The notes below the pieces were generated by a model that saw only the letters and a program-made list of their open reading frames with translations, was not told the origin of the DNA and made no database searches. A stretch of DNA of 64,000 bases from Albidovulum denitrificans (lineage in GTDB: Bacteria > Pseudomonadota > Alphaproteobacteria > Rhodobacterales > Rhodobacteraceae), in NCBI RefSeq assembly GCF_002973535.1, contig NZ_PVEP01000003.1, forward strand, positions 1 through 64,000. The letters are read 5' to 3'. The translations under genes and the position numbers were made by a program. Shown piece after piece: positions 1 to 10,053 of the stretch. Within the stretch, counting starts at the first letter, position 1, and each line of letters starts with the position of its first letter.

Positions 1-6
1 TGCGGC

Positions 7-47
7 GCGACAATCAGGGTGAGATTCCGCGTCAATCAGGATGAGAC
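7..47 (+). repeat. IS21 left-end terminal repeats
   Basis: Two imperfect copies of (GCGA)CAATCAGGrTGAGA occur in direct orientation upstream of istA. They match, in inverted orientation, two copies at about 2593-2634 at the far end. In IS21 elements such blocks are the IstA binding sites. Confidence 0.7.
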
Positions 48-50
48 GCT

Positions 51-107
51 GCGGCGGGTGTGTGTCGGAGGGAGGGCGTAGCCCGACCGGAGGCACACAC
101 CCGCCGC
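51..107 (+). repeat. 14-bp perfect inverted repeat in the IS leader
   Basis: GCGGCGGGTGTGTG at 51-64 is the exact reverse complement of 94-107, with 29 nt between the arms. It sits between the left terminal repeats and istA. A transcript entering the IS from outside would fold here, so it may block read-through into the transposase genes; this role is inferred. Confidence 0.65.
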
Positions 108-131
108 TTCGCCCGGTTACGGGGTCTGTGA

Positions 132-2590
<2,459 letters not shown>

Positions 2591-2644
2591 AATCTCATCC
2601 AGATTGTCGCCCGCGTCTCACCCAGTTTGTCGCGCTATACGACA
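2591..2644 (-). repeat. IS21 right-end terminal repeats
   Basis: Read on the minus strand this contains GCGACAAACTGGGTGAGA and GCGACAATCTGGATGAGA, the inverted counterparts of the blocks at 7-47. The last element base is probably within 2637-2644. Confidence 0.65.
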
Positions 2645-2678
2645 CCCAGAACTTCGCCCAGCATGGCCGCTCCCCTAT

Positions 2679-2716
2679 AAGACACGTCGCAAACGACGCC
2701 GTTATGCACGTGTCTT
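2679..2716. repeat. 9-bp inverted repeat beyond the IS and downstream of the relaxase
   Basis: AAGACACGT at 2679-2687 pairs with ACGTGTCTT at 2708-2716, with a 20-nt loop that itself contains CGTCG and CGACG. It lies about 45 bp after the relaxase stop (relaxase on the minus strand). There is no T-run, so an ordinary terminator is unlikely; a transfer-related or recombination site is possible but unproven. Confidence 0.5.
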
Positions 2717-2759
2717 AGCTCGGAAACCCGCCGCTAGGCAGGCGGCTTCAATCGGGCGG

Positions 2760-3605
2760 TTACTGTTCGTCGGCCTGTTGTTCGGCATCCTGGATGAAGC
2801 CGCGCAGCTTGTCCGTCATGCGGCTGGCGATGAGTTCTTTCGCCTGATCCACCGAGGGGAGGTCTTTTGCATCGCCTAGTTTTTCCCGGACGGCTTTTGC
2901 TTTCTGTCCCGTCTGGCGGGAGATCGGATAGACTTCGCCGTGAAAATCCACGGCCACATGACCACGCTCCCCACAAGCTAGAACATAGCCCTGTTCTTCC
3001 AGAGCGCGGGCAAACGAGGCGCGATTGTCGGAAACCGACCAGCATTCGCGGAAGGTCATCTTCATCGCTTTGAGGTCTTGCTTGCAGCGCCCCGCCTGCT
3101 GCCACTCTGCCAGAGTGAAGTTCAGGGGGTTGCGCCTGGTCTTGTCCCGGTATCCATCCGGCAGCCGCCAGCCATGTTCCAGGAACAGTTCTTTGGAGAC
3201 TTCGTTCAGGCGGGTTTTGTAGAAGGGCAGGTTGATGGCCTTCATCTGTGACGGATCAATCCGCGACCACACGACATGAGCATGGCGGCGACCGTTCTTC
3301 TCATGAAAAACAATCGCGCGGGCATACCCGTCCAGACCGAGTCTGGTTTCGGCCTTCTCAATGGCAGCCTCAAAGTCTTTGACACTGACCCGTTCGGTTT
3401 CCGGCGGGTTGAAGCTGATCGAAAACAAATGGTTTGTGCAACGTGTTCCGGTTGCTATCGCGTCAGCTTCCCGGAAAGCCTCGATCAGATCGTCACTGAC
3501 AAACCCGCGCACCTCATGCAGTTCGACGTGATCGTTATCGCGCATGGCAAGCAGGTAGTGTGCCAGTTGTAGCGCGTCCCCCCGTTCTTTTCCGGTTACG
3601 AGCAT
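2760..3605 (-). CDS. MOBP/VirD2-type relaxase, short form
   Basis: This is a mobilization relaxase, the nuclease that nicks oriT and pilots a DNA strand during conjugation. The N-terminal pattern MLVTGKERGDALQLAHYLL with a following HEVRGF is that of the relaxase/mobilization nuclease family. The three-histidine metal site is seen as HEKNGRRHAHVVWSRID (H101, H108, H110). I chose the ATG at 3605 because it lies one base after the mobC stop and gives the canonical N-terminus; an upstream ATG at 3656 would overlap mobC by 50 bp. At 281 residues it lacks the long C-terminal region of many relaxases, so it may be a minimal or truncated form. No type IV secretion genes are in the window, so it could act only in trans with another system. 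Confidence 0.85.
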   Translation of the reverse strand: MLVTGKERGDALQLAHYLLAMRDNDHVELHEVRGFVSDDLIEAFREADAIATGTRCTNHLFSISFNPPETERVSVKDFEAAIEKAETRLGLDGYARAIVFHEKNGRRHAHVVWSRIDPSQMKAINLPFYKTRLNEVSKELFLEHGWRLPDGYRDKTRRNPLNFTLAEWQQAGRCKQDLKAMKMTFRECWSVSDNRASFARALEEQGYVLACGERGHVAVDFHGEVYPISRQTGQKAKAVREKLGDAKDLPSVDQAKELIASRMTDKLRGFIQDAEQQADEQ

Positions 3606-3606
3606 G

Positions 3607-4083
3607 TCACGTCTCCCCGGAATCGGTTCCGGCGGATTCGTGCAAACTTCCATCACGTCCGAGTGCCCGCATCAGTTCGGCTCTCATGGCGATGACGGCA
3701 GCGCAGGCGCGTTGCAGGTCTTCTTCCACCTCCGGTGTTAGGGGCAACGTGCCGATATTGGCCGCTTTCGCCAGTTGGTTGAGATTGCCGGCCAGACGCA
3801 TATTGCCAAGCATGCCGAGCACTTGCGCCAGTGCTGCATGGTCTTTGACAGGCGCTCTTCCGCGCGTTCGGCGGGGCGACAGGTCGCCGTCAAACAATCT
3901 GGCCTTGATGTAGCTGCCGAGCGGCATATCTGCCGCAGCAGCGTCCAGTTTTGCCCGTTCCTCATCGCTCAGGCGCAGGGAGAACGGCGGCGGTGTCTTC
4001 ACCTTCCGGCGAACAGGTTTGCGGGCTGACTCGGCGAAGACAGGCTGGGCGTTCTGGATGTTCTGGCGCGGGAGCTGGTTCAT
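3607..4083 (-). CDS. mobC: MobC-like relaxosome accessory protein
   Basis: The 158-residue protein has the features of plasmid mobilization proteins of the MobC type, which bind near oriT and help the relaxase open DNA. A ribbon-helix-helix-like segment PPFSLRLSDEERAKLDAAA (about residues 32-50) is followed by PLGSYIKARLF and by the family's NLNQLAKAANIG motif around residue 105. The N-terminus is basic. Its start codon overlaps the stop of a tiny upstream ORF (ATGA) and its stop is one base from the relaxase start, so all three are probably co-translated. Function is assigned by motif and neighbour, not by a strong catalytic signature. Confidence 0.8.
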   Translation of the reverse strand: MNQLPRQNIQNAQPVFAESARKPVRRKVKTPPPFSLRLSDEERAKLDAAAADMPLGSYIKARLFDGDLSPRRTRGRAPVKDHAALAQVLGMLGNMRLAGNLNQLAKAANIGTLPLTPEVEEDLQRACAAVIAMRAELMRALGRDGSLHESAGTDSGET

Positions 4084-4193
4084 GGTTCCAGCTCCGGCAG
4101 TATCGCTTCATGCGGCTTGAGCTGAGCTTCCCAGTCTTCCAAAACGTCGAACAGGGAGTTCGAACTCTCTCCCGTCAGGTCCGCCACAAACAT
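4080..4193 (-). CDS. 37-residue acidic ORF coupled to mobC
   Basis: A short reading frame begins at ATG 4193 (MFVADLTGESSNSLF...) and ends in ELEP with a TGA that overlaps the mobC ATG. The product is acidic (ten Asp/Glu in 37 residues) with one Trp and a likely amphipathic helix around LFDVLEDWEAQLK. No clear Shine-Dalgarno precedes the ATG; the region upstream is AT-rich (AATTAATTAATTG). An in-frame TAG lies two codons before the start, so it is not the end of a longer gene in the present sequence. I do not recognise it. It could be a real small relaxosome or regulatory peptide, or a leader that sets mobC translation by coupling. Confidence 0.55.
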   Translation of the reverse strand: MFVADLTGESSNSLFDVLEDWEAQLKPHEAILPELEP

Positions 4194-4262
4194 CAACTAA
4201 TTAATTGATTTAAAACGGTAAAGTTTCCATTTTTCCACCTAGTTCCCACATTTGTTCCCACA
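4194..4262 (-). promoter_or_regulatory. AT-rich upstream region of the mob genes
   Basis: This is the most AT-rich stretch for several kilobases (TTAATTAATTGATTTAAAACG) and lies directly upstream of the mob genes, so it probably holds their promoter and perhaps oriT. GTTCCCACA occurs twice (about 4242-4250 and 4254-4262). No exact sigma-70 boxes could be fixed. Confidence 0.4.
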
Positions 4263-4354
4263 CACAGCGCCGGTAAAGGCCCCGTCATTCCTCCAGCAAG
4301 TCATCGCCTGGCTCGCCTGTGATCAGCGCCCGCATCCGGTCGCGGTCATACATG

Positions 4355-4735
4355 CGCAAATCAGCCGGCATCGGCGTGCAACACATTCTCTATGATGAGG
4401 ACGACGTCGCACATATGACTCGATTGACGGCTGGCGGAGTCATCCCGACATCTGACCTAATGGCGCTGTTGGTGCTCGGCCGCTACACGACCGGCCAGAG
4501 GGCGGAACCCTCAAATCTGATCGCCCCGGCCGCATTGCTATCCAACCATTTCCCGGACATCGACTGGGCCGTCTGTGCTTTTGGCGGACTTGAAACCGCG
4601 TGCCTTCTTGCGGCGCACGACCTGGGGGCCAAGATGAGGATCGGATTTGAGAACAACCGCCCTGACTTGCGCCCTTTTCAACGCGGAACGGGTGCGCGAA
4701 CTGGTGTCCCTCTTGCGCTCGCGCTCGGGGTCCAA
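4355..4735 (+). pseudogene. BKACE (DUF849) gene fragment, 5' truncated and frameshifted
   Basis: The frame through about 4384-4675 reads ILYDEDDVAHMTRL, LLVLGRYTTGQ, WAVCAFGGLETACLLAAHDL and MRIGFENNR, the C-terminal part of a beta-keto acid cleavage enzyme (Kce/BKACE, DUF849). After FENNRPDLRP the homology jumps to another frame, which reads FNAERVRELVSLL, so there is a frameshift near 4670-4680. The N-terminal half with the HxH metal site is absent and the 3' end runs into transposase sequence. It is therefore a dead remnant. It belongs to the same broad family as the intact gene at 11409 but differs in detail, so it was a second member rather than a recent copy. The left junction is uncertain. 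Confidence 0.6.
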
Positions 4736-4744
4736 CCCCACGAC

Positions 4745-5003
4745 ATCGGTGGCTTGGCGCTGGACGTTGCAGATCGTCAAACGCTCCGATACCGTGCAGG
4801 GCTTCGAAGTCATCCCGCGGCGCTGGGTGGTCGAACGCACCCTCGCGTGGCTCGGACGGTGTCGCCGCATGGCCAAGGACTGGGAAAAAACCGTCGCGAG
4901 TGCAGAGGCATGGATCCTCATCGCCCACATCCGGCGCGTCACGAGGCTCCTCGCAAGGGCAGAACATCTCATAGGTAATTTCGAATCCGATTCTCAGATA
5001 TAG
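4745..5003 (+). pseudogene. IS5-family transposase 3' fragment
   Basis: Residues LQIVKRSDTVQGFEVIPRRW, VVERTLAWLGRCRRMAKD and ILIAHIRRVTRLL form the C-terminal end of an IS5-family (IS427/IS1031-like) DDE transposase. The glutamate of the DDE triad is in the VVERT segment. The N-terminal two thirds, including the first two aspartates, are missing and the open frame enters from the BKACE remnant. The fragment ends about 10 bp inside the 3' end of the convergent lysR gene, so the insertion or deletion that left it may have altered the last codons of lysR. Confidence 0.8.
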
Positions 5004-5953
5004 ATCCGCTCCTCCAGCGGCGTCTGTTCTATCGTTTCCAGAAGACGTTGCAGCATCGCCTGTTCGGCCCTGTTGGAGCGTGTCCTCGGATTCCATGCGA
5101 CGTGAACGTCAATTGCAGGCGGGTTCTCATAGGGCGGGAGTCTCCAGAGCCGTCCGGCGGCGACGTCCTCTGTCACGACATGGATGGGCAGCGGACCGAT
5201 GCCGAGCCCCGCGACGATCAGGCGGCGGACCTCTTCCAGATTGGCCGAGGTGCCGACGATCCGGTCGTCCAGCCCGGCAGAGTTGCGCATCAAGGTCACG
5301 GCGCGCAGGGCGTCGGTCATCCTGTCGGTGACGAAGCTGACCGAGGCCTGCCCGCTCAACTCGTTCAGCGTCAGGCCCTCGCGTCCGAAGAAAGGATGGG
5401 TGGGGCCGCAGAAGAGGCCGAAGAATTCGCGAAACAGGCGCCGGTACTGCAGGCCTGGGCTATGCTCGTTGACAAGGCAGACGGCAAATGAGGCGCGGCG
5501 CGCGTTGACGGCGTCGATCGCCTCGCGACTGGCCATGATGTCGATCGACAGCGTCGCCGCCGGATGCGCCCGGTGAAATTCGCTTAGCGCGGAATCGAGC
5601 AGCGGGGACACGACATGGCTTGCCATGGCGATGGAGACATGACCGCGCACTTCGTCCCCGATGTCGCGCATCACCGTGCCGAGGCGAAGGATCGCGCCGT
5701 GGATATCCGTCGCCTCGGCCTGAAGCAGGCGCCCCGCCGCGGTCAGCTCGAACCGCCCCGGACCGCGGTCGAACAACTTTTTGCCCAGCCGGTCCTCCAG
5801 CCGTTTCAGCGCGCTCGACACCGATGGCTGCTTGAGGCCGAGCCGGTTGGCGGCGTCGGTCACCGAGCGCGACTGCGCAAGCACCAGGAAGGTGCGCAGC
5901 AGGTTCCAGTCAAGATCGCGGGCAAGTCGTTCTGCCGAAGGTACGCCGGTCAT
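4994..5953 (-). CDS. LysR-family transcriptional regulator
   Basis: A 319-residue LysR regulator. The N-terminal winged helix-turn-helix (residues about 17-75, with VTDAANRLGLKQPSVSSALKRLEDRLG) is followed by a two-lobed ligand-binding domain. It is divergent from the importer/catabolic operon at 6059-13846, 105 bp away, and so is the probable regulator of that operon, sensing a pathway substrate or intermediate. The ATG at 5953 is the only good start. Its C-terminus (EERIYI) is encoded next to the end of an IS5 fragment and may have been changed by that event. Confidence 0.92.
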   Translation of the reverse strand: MTGVPSAERLARDLDWNLLRTFLVLAQSRSVTDAANRLGLKQPSVSSALKRLEDRLGKKLFDRGPGRFELTAAGRLLQAEATDIHGAILRLGTVMRDIGDEVRGHVSIAMASHVVSPLLDSALSEFHRAHPAATLSIDIMASREAIDAVNARRASFAVCLVNEHSPGLQYRRLFREFFGLFCGPTHPFFGREGLTLNELSGQASVSFVTDRMTDALRAVTLMRNSAGLDDRIVGTSANLEEVRRLIVAGLGIGPLPIHVVTEDVAAGRLWRLPPYENPPAIDVHVAWNPRTRSNRAEQAMLQRLLETIEQTPLEERIYI

Positions 5954-6058
5954 AGCTATAGCTTAGATCAATAATTGGAATTTTCATTATCTATTTGATT
6001 TATGCCCCCTCCGCCATGCACCCTGTTGCAAGGCTTCGCATGGGGGACCAATCAAGCG
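5954..6058. promoter_or_regulatory. Divergent promoter/operator region, lysR and importer operon
   Basis: This AT-rich interval contains the dyad ATAAT-N10-ATTAT at 5971-5990. It fits the T-N11-A style of LysR binding sites. It lies just upstream of lysR and about 70 bp before the first operon start, where autoregulation and activation of the divergent operon are usual. Confidence 0.55.
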
Positions 6059-6925
6059 ATGAGCATCGAGGCACGCGAAAGACGTCAGCCTTGGATCTTG
6101 CTGTCGCCTGCTTTGACGGCGGTGGTTCTTCTCTTGATCGTTCCGCTTCTGTTCATCGTCGTCTATTCGTTCTGGCTTCGCAGCGCGACGGGGGCCGACA
6201 CCGCGGGCTTTTATCTCGACAACTGGAAAAAGGTGCTGAGCGATCGCTTCTATCGCGACATCCTGTTCAGCACGCTCAGGATTGCCGCCATCACGACCGC
6301 CGCCTGCGCGCTTCTTGGCTATCCGGCCGCCTATTTCATCGCACGGTCAAGGGGCAACAAGCTGATCCTGCTGGTCCTGCTGATGCTGCCGTTCTGGATC
6401 AGCTACATCATCCGCACGATGAGCTGGATCAACATCCTCGGCACCTCCGGCGCCCTGAATTCGCTTCTGCTGATGCTGGGCGTCATCTCGGAGCCGATCC
6501 AGATGCTCTACAACGAAACGACCGTGATCCTCGGGCTGGTGCATTTCCTGCTGCCCTTCATGGTGCTGAACATCTATGTCAGCCTCGAAGGGATCGACAC
6601 CAATCTTGAAGATGCGGCGAATTCGCTGGGGGCGACCCGGTGGCAAAGCTTCCTTCAGGTGACGCTGCCGCTGTCGCTGCCCGGCCTCGCCGCCGGGGGG
6701 CTTTTGTGCTTTGTCCTTGGCGCCGGCACCTACATCACCCCGGTGATCCTGGGCGGGCCGCGCGATGCCATGTTTGCGAACCTCGTTTTCGAGGCGATCA
6801 TCCGGCAGCTGAACTGGCCGCTTGGGTCGGCTCTGTCGCTGCTTCTGCTGGCCGTCCTTGGCGCGCTGGTCCTGATCTACAACCGCTATCTTGGCATGTC
6901 GCAGCTTGCGAAGGGGTTGGGCTGA
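6059..6925 (+). CDS. ABC importer permease, PotB-like
   Basis: This is an inner-membrane permease of a spermidine/putrescine-type ABC importer. The 288-residue protein (from the ATG at 6059) has about six transmembrane segments, beginning ILLSPALTAVVLLLIVPLLF. The EAA loop that contacts the ATPase is LEDAANSLGATRWQSFLQV. I chose the ATG at 6059 because it gives the normal short cytoplasmic N-terminus (MSIEARERRQPW); an ATG at 6002 would add 19 unlikely residues inside the promoter region. It is the first gene of the operon, and its TGA overlaps the ATG of the second permease by one base. Confidence 0.9.
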   Translation: MSIEARERRQPWILLSPALTAVVLLLIVPLLFIVVYSFWLRSATGADTAGFYLDNWKKVLSDRFYRDILFSTLRIAAITTAACALLGYPAAYFIARSRGNKLILLVLLMLPFWISYIIRTMSWINILGTSGALNSLLLMLGVISEPIQMLYNETTVILGLVHFLLPFMVLNIYVSLEGIDTNLEDAANSLGATRWQSFLQVTLPLSLPGLAAGGLLCFVLGAGTYITPVILGGPRDAMFANLVFEAIIRQLNWPLGSALSLLLLAVLGALVLIYNRYLGMSQLAKGLG

Positions 6926-7728
6926 TGGGGGAAGGCAGAGGTTGGGGCTGGTCGGTCATCCGCGCCTATACGGTGCTGGTCTATCTCTTCATGTTCCTGC
7001 CGGTCGCGGTGGTGGTTCTGCTGTCTTTCAACGCCAGTCAGTTCGGCGCCTTTCCGATGACCGGGTTCTCGTTCCGCTGGTTCCAGGCATTGTGGGAGAA
7101 TGACGCGATCGTCCGGGCCTTTCGTACCTCGATCGCGCTGGGGCTGATGACGGCGCTGGTTTCAACCACGCTTGGTGTTCTCGCGGCGCTGGCGCTGGTC
7201 CGTTACAACGTTCCGGGCCGCGACATGATCACGACGCTGCTGATCGCCCCGATCCTCGTGCCAGAGGTGGTTCTGGCCGTGGCCTTGCTGCTTTTCCTGA
7301 ACTTTCTCAACATCAACAAAAGCTTCGGGCTTCTCCTGATGGGGCATGTGATCTTCACGCTGCCCTTCGTGATCCTCGTCGTGCAGGCGCGGCTCGTCTC
7401 GATCCGCAAGGATGTGGAGGAGGCAGCGCAAAGCCTTGGGGCCACGCCGCGGCAGACCTTCTTCGCCGTGACGCTGCCACTGTTGATGCCCGCCGTTGCA
7501 GCCGGTGCGCTTTTCGCCTTCACGATCAGTTTCGACGACATCACCGGCACGCTCTTCTGGAAGCCGGGCGGGGTTGAGACGGTCCCGACGCAGATCTTCT
7601 CGATGCTGCGCAACTCCATCTCGCCCGAGATCAACGCCCTCGGCACGGTGATGATCGTGATGACCGTGGGACTTCCCGTGATCGGCGCCGGGATCGCCCG
7701 GCTACTCGCAAGACGACGGGGCGCGTGA
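6925..7728 (+). CDS. ABC importer permease, PotC-like
   Basis: This is the second permease of the importer, 267 residues, with about six transmembrane helices. The EAA loop is VEEAAQSLGATPRQTFFAV and the first helix is around VLVYLFMFLPVAVVVLLSF. The start at 6925 forms TGATG with the previous stop, indicating coupled translation. Together with the first permease it forms the heterodimeric channel; the pair is of the type used for polyamines, other cationic amines and opines. Confidence 0.9.
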   Translation: MGEGRGWGWSVIRAYTVLVYLFMFLPVAVVVLLSFNASQFGAFPMTGFSFRWFQALWENDAIVRAFRTSIALGLMTALVSTTLGVLAALALVRYNVPGRDMITTLLIAPILVPEVVLAVALLLFLNFLNINKSFGLLLMGHVIFTLPFVILVVQARLVSIRKDVEEAAQSLGATPRQTFFAVTLPLLMPAVAAGALFAFTISFDDITGTLFWKPGGVETVPTQIFSMLRNSISPEINALGTVMIVMTVGLPVIGAGIARLLARRRGA

Positions 7729-7765
7729 CCGAAAGCGCCCTGCGAACACAACAAGGAGATACGAC

Positions 7766-8908
7766 ATGGACAATACGACACGCTACGAACGACTGCGCGA
7801 CCGCTACCGCAATGGCGACATCTCTCGCCGCAAGTTCTTTGGGCTGATCGGAGCGGCGGGCGCCGCCTACGGATTGCAGACCCCCTTCGCGAAATATGCG
7901 ATGGCGCAGGACGTTAAGCAGGTGCGCTTCGACGGTTGGGGTGGTGTCGTGTCGGAGGCATTCCGCAAGCATGCATTCGACCCCTTCACCGCAAAGACCG
8001 GCATCACCGTGGTCGATGGCACCTTCCCCGGCGGCGACGAATATCTGGCGCAGGTTCGCGCCTCGCAGCCCGGCGAATACAACATCGCCCACCTGTCCGG
8101 GGTCTTCGACTATGCCCGTTATCACAACTTCGATCTGACGAGCGAGCTGAACCTCGACAACATCCCGAACATGGCGAACGTCATGCCGGCGCTTATCAAC
8201 GCCTTCCACGCCGTGACGCCCGACAGCCTGAGCGCGGCCCCCTATGACTATGGCTCCACCGGGCTTGCCTATAACCGCAAGTACATCTCGGACGACGAGG
8301 CGAAGGAAAAGGGTGCCATGCTGCTGATCGACGATGCCTACAAGGGCAAGATCGGCGGGTGGAGCGACTGGCGCACACGGGTCTGGTACGGCGCGTTGCA
8401 GACCGGGCAGGACCCGAACGACATTCAGGACATCGAAGCGGTGTGGGACGCCGTGCGCAAACATCGCGACCTTGCGCTGAAATACTGGGCCTCGGGCGCG
8501 GAACTGATGAGCCTTCTGGCCGAGGAAGAGATCTACGTGACCGAAGCCTGGTCGGGTCGCGTCTATGCGCTTCAGGAACAGGGCCATGACATCGGCTATT
8601 ACGACCCGCCGAAGGGCTTTGGCTGGCAGGAATGCCTGTTCGTCATCAAGGGCAGCCCGATGGAGGCGTGCGAGGAACTGTTGAACTTCATGCTGGACAA
8701 GGAAACCTCGATCGCGGTCGCGGAAGGGCAGAACTATCCCCCCGCGCTTGACCCGACGAAGGTGGACCTCGGCAAGAAGATCCCGACCTTGCCGGCATTC
8801 GATCCGACGGGCACGCTGGCGGGCCTGACCTTCGCGAACCCGGAATACTGGAACGGGCACGAGGCCGACTGGTCCGAAACCTTCAGCCGCGTCCAGCGCG
8901 GGTACTGA
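7766..8908 (+). CDS. ABC importer substrate-binding protein, PotD-like, Tat-exported
   Basis: This is the periplasmic solute-binding protein that captures the substrate for the importer. The 380-residue precursor carries a twin-arginine signal (SRRKFFG, residues 20-26) and a hydrophobic stretch, with probable cleavage after KYAMA near residue 48. The mature part has the fold of extracellular solute-binding family 1 (PotD/PotF-like). A good Shine-Dalgarno AAGGAGA stands ahead of the ATG at 7766. Export by Tat is less common than Sec for PotD proteins. The ligand cannot be read from sequence; neighbours suggest an amine or diamino acid. Confidence 0.9.
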   Translation: MDNTTRYERLRDRYRNGDISRRKFFGLIGAAGAAYGLQTPFAKYAMAQDVKQVRFDGWGGVVSEAFRKHAFDPFTAKTGITVVDGTFPGGDEYLAQVRASQPGEYNIAHLSGVFDYARYHNFDLTSELNLDNIPNMANVMPALINAFHAVTPDSLSAAPYDYGSTGLAYNRKYISDDEAKEKGAMLLIDDAYKGKIGGWSDWRTRVWYGALQTGQDPNDIQDIEAVWDAVRKHRDLALKYWASGAELMSLLAEEEIYVTEAWSGRVYALQEQGHDIGYYDPPKGFGWQECLFVIKGSPMEACEELLNFMLDKETSIAVAEGQNYPPALDPTKVDLGKKIPTLPAFDPTGTLAGLTFANPEYWNGHEADWSETFSRVQRGY

Positions 8909-8967
8909 CAGCAACCCTGCCGGTCCCGCCTCGCGGGGCCGGCAACAGATGGATTGGACCTTACACC

Positions 8968-10053
8968 GTGAGCGCCGTCACCCTGACCGACATCGTCAAG
9001 CGATTTGGCAATTTCACCGCCGTCCACAGGATGTCGCTGGAGATCCCGCAAGGCAGCTTTGTCACGTTGCTGGGACCGTCCGGTTGCGGCAAGACGACGA
9101 CGTTGAGGATGATCGCGGGGCTTCTCGATCCGACCGAGGGCGATATCGCGATCGGCGGCAACAGGATGAACAACCTGCCGATCCACCGCCGCAACCTCGG
9201 CATTGTCTTTCAGAACTACGCTCTTTTTCCGCACAAGACGGTGGCCGACAACGTCGCCTTCGGCCTCAAGTACCGCAATGTCCCGAAGGACGAGGCGCGG
9301 CGGCGCGTCGCGGAGGCGCTGGAATTGGTGCAGCTTCCCAACCTTGGCTCGCGCTATCCCAAGGAATTGTCGGGCGGGCAGCAGCAGCGGGTGGCGCTGG
9401 CCAGGGCCATCGTGATCGAACCCGACGTTCTTCTGCTTGATGAACCGCTCTCGGCACTGGACGCGAACCTGCGTGAAGATATGCGGGTGGAACTGAAAAA
9501 CATTCAGCAGAGGATCGGCGTCACCACGGTTTTCGTGACCCATGACCAGACCGAGGCGCTGGCAATGTCCGACCTCATCATCGTGATGTCCGATGGTCGT
9601 GTCGAACAATTGGGCGCCCCGGAAGAGGTCTACAACACGCCCGCAACCGAATTCGTCGCCCGCTTCCTTGGCGCGTCCAACATCATCGAGGGGACCTGCA
9701 CAGGCATCGAGGGCGGAGAATTGTCGTTGGACGTGCCGGACTTTCCGAAACTGAGGGTCCCGCGCGCCCGCGCCCCGCACGTTACGGGCGCCGGTCCGGT
9801 CAAACTGGTCATCCGCGCGGAAAAGCTGACGGTCGCACCGCGCGCGGCCGCCGCCACGGATGGTTTCGCGCTGGATGCAACGGTTGAGACGGTGGATTAC
9901 CAGGGGCAGTCGGCGCGCTATTTCCTGCGTGCCGGTCGCCATCAATTGCAGGCGATCAACATGATCGACGACCATCTCTTCGCCGCCGGTGAAGAGGTTT
10001 CCGTGCGGTTCCGGGTCAAGGATTGTGCCGCACTTCCCCATGAGGGCCAATGA
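8968..10053 (+). CDS. ABC importer ATP-binding protein, PotA-like
   Basis: This is the ATPase of the importer. Walker A GPSGCGKT is at residues 36-43, the signature LSGGQQQR near 135, and Walker B VLLLDEP just after it. The H-loop lies in FVTHDQTEALA. A TOBE domain occupies the last 120 residues. The start is a GTG at 8968, with no in-frame ATG nearby. Order in the operon (permease, permease, binding protein, ATPase) differs from E. coli potABCD. The stop overlaps the aminotransferase start. Confidence 0.93.
   Translation: MSAVTLTDIVKRFGNFTAVHRMSLEIPQGSFVTLLGPSGCGKTTTLRMIAGLLDPTEGDIAIGGNRMNNLPIHRRNLGIVFQNYALFPHKTVADNVAFGLKYRNVPKDEARRRVAEALELVQLPNLGSRYPKELSGGQQQRVALARAIVIEPDVLLLDEPLSALDANLREDMRVELKNIQQRIGVTTVFVTHDQTEALAMSDLIIVMSDGRVEQLGAPEEVYNTPATEFVARFLGASNIIEGTCTGIEGGELSLDVPDFPKLRVPRARAPHVTGAGPVKLVIRAEKLTVAPRAAAATDGFALDATVETVDYQGQSARYFLRAGRHQLQAINMIDDHLFAAGEEVSVRFRVKDCAALPHEGQ

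Noticed and set aside
4150-4185. tRNA-like T-arm GAGTTCGAACTC followed by CCGCCA, a possible tRNA attachment remnant
   Set aside because: Spacing from T-loop to CCA is about five bases too long, no anticodon arm pairs, and the sequence is explained as codons of the small ORF.
4193-4288. 31-codon minus-strand ORF ending in TGATG with the 37-codon ORF
   Set aside because: Its GGAGGA touches the ATG with no spacing and the product has no features; the GTGGGAAC repeats it contains look non-coding. Left out, though the overlap is curious.
4319-4978. A single real 219-codon gene
   Set aside because: The first half matches BKACE but the second half is out of frame with both BKACE and transposase sequence seen in another frame; it is pseudogene debris.
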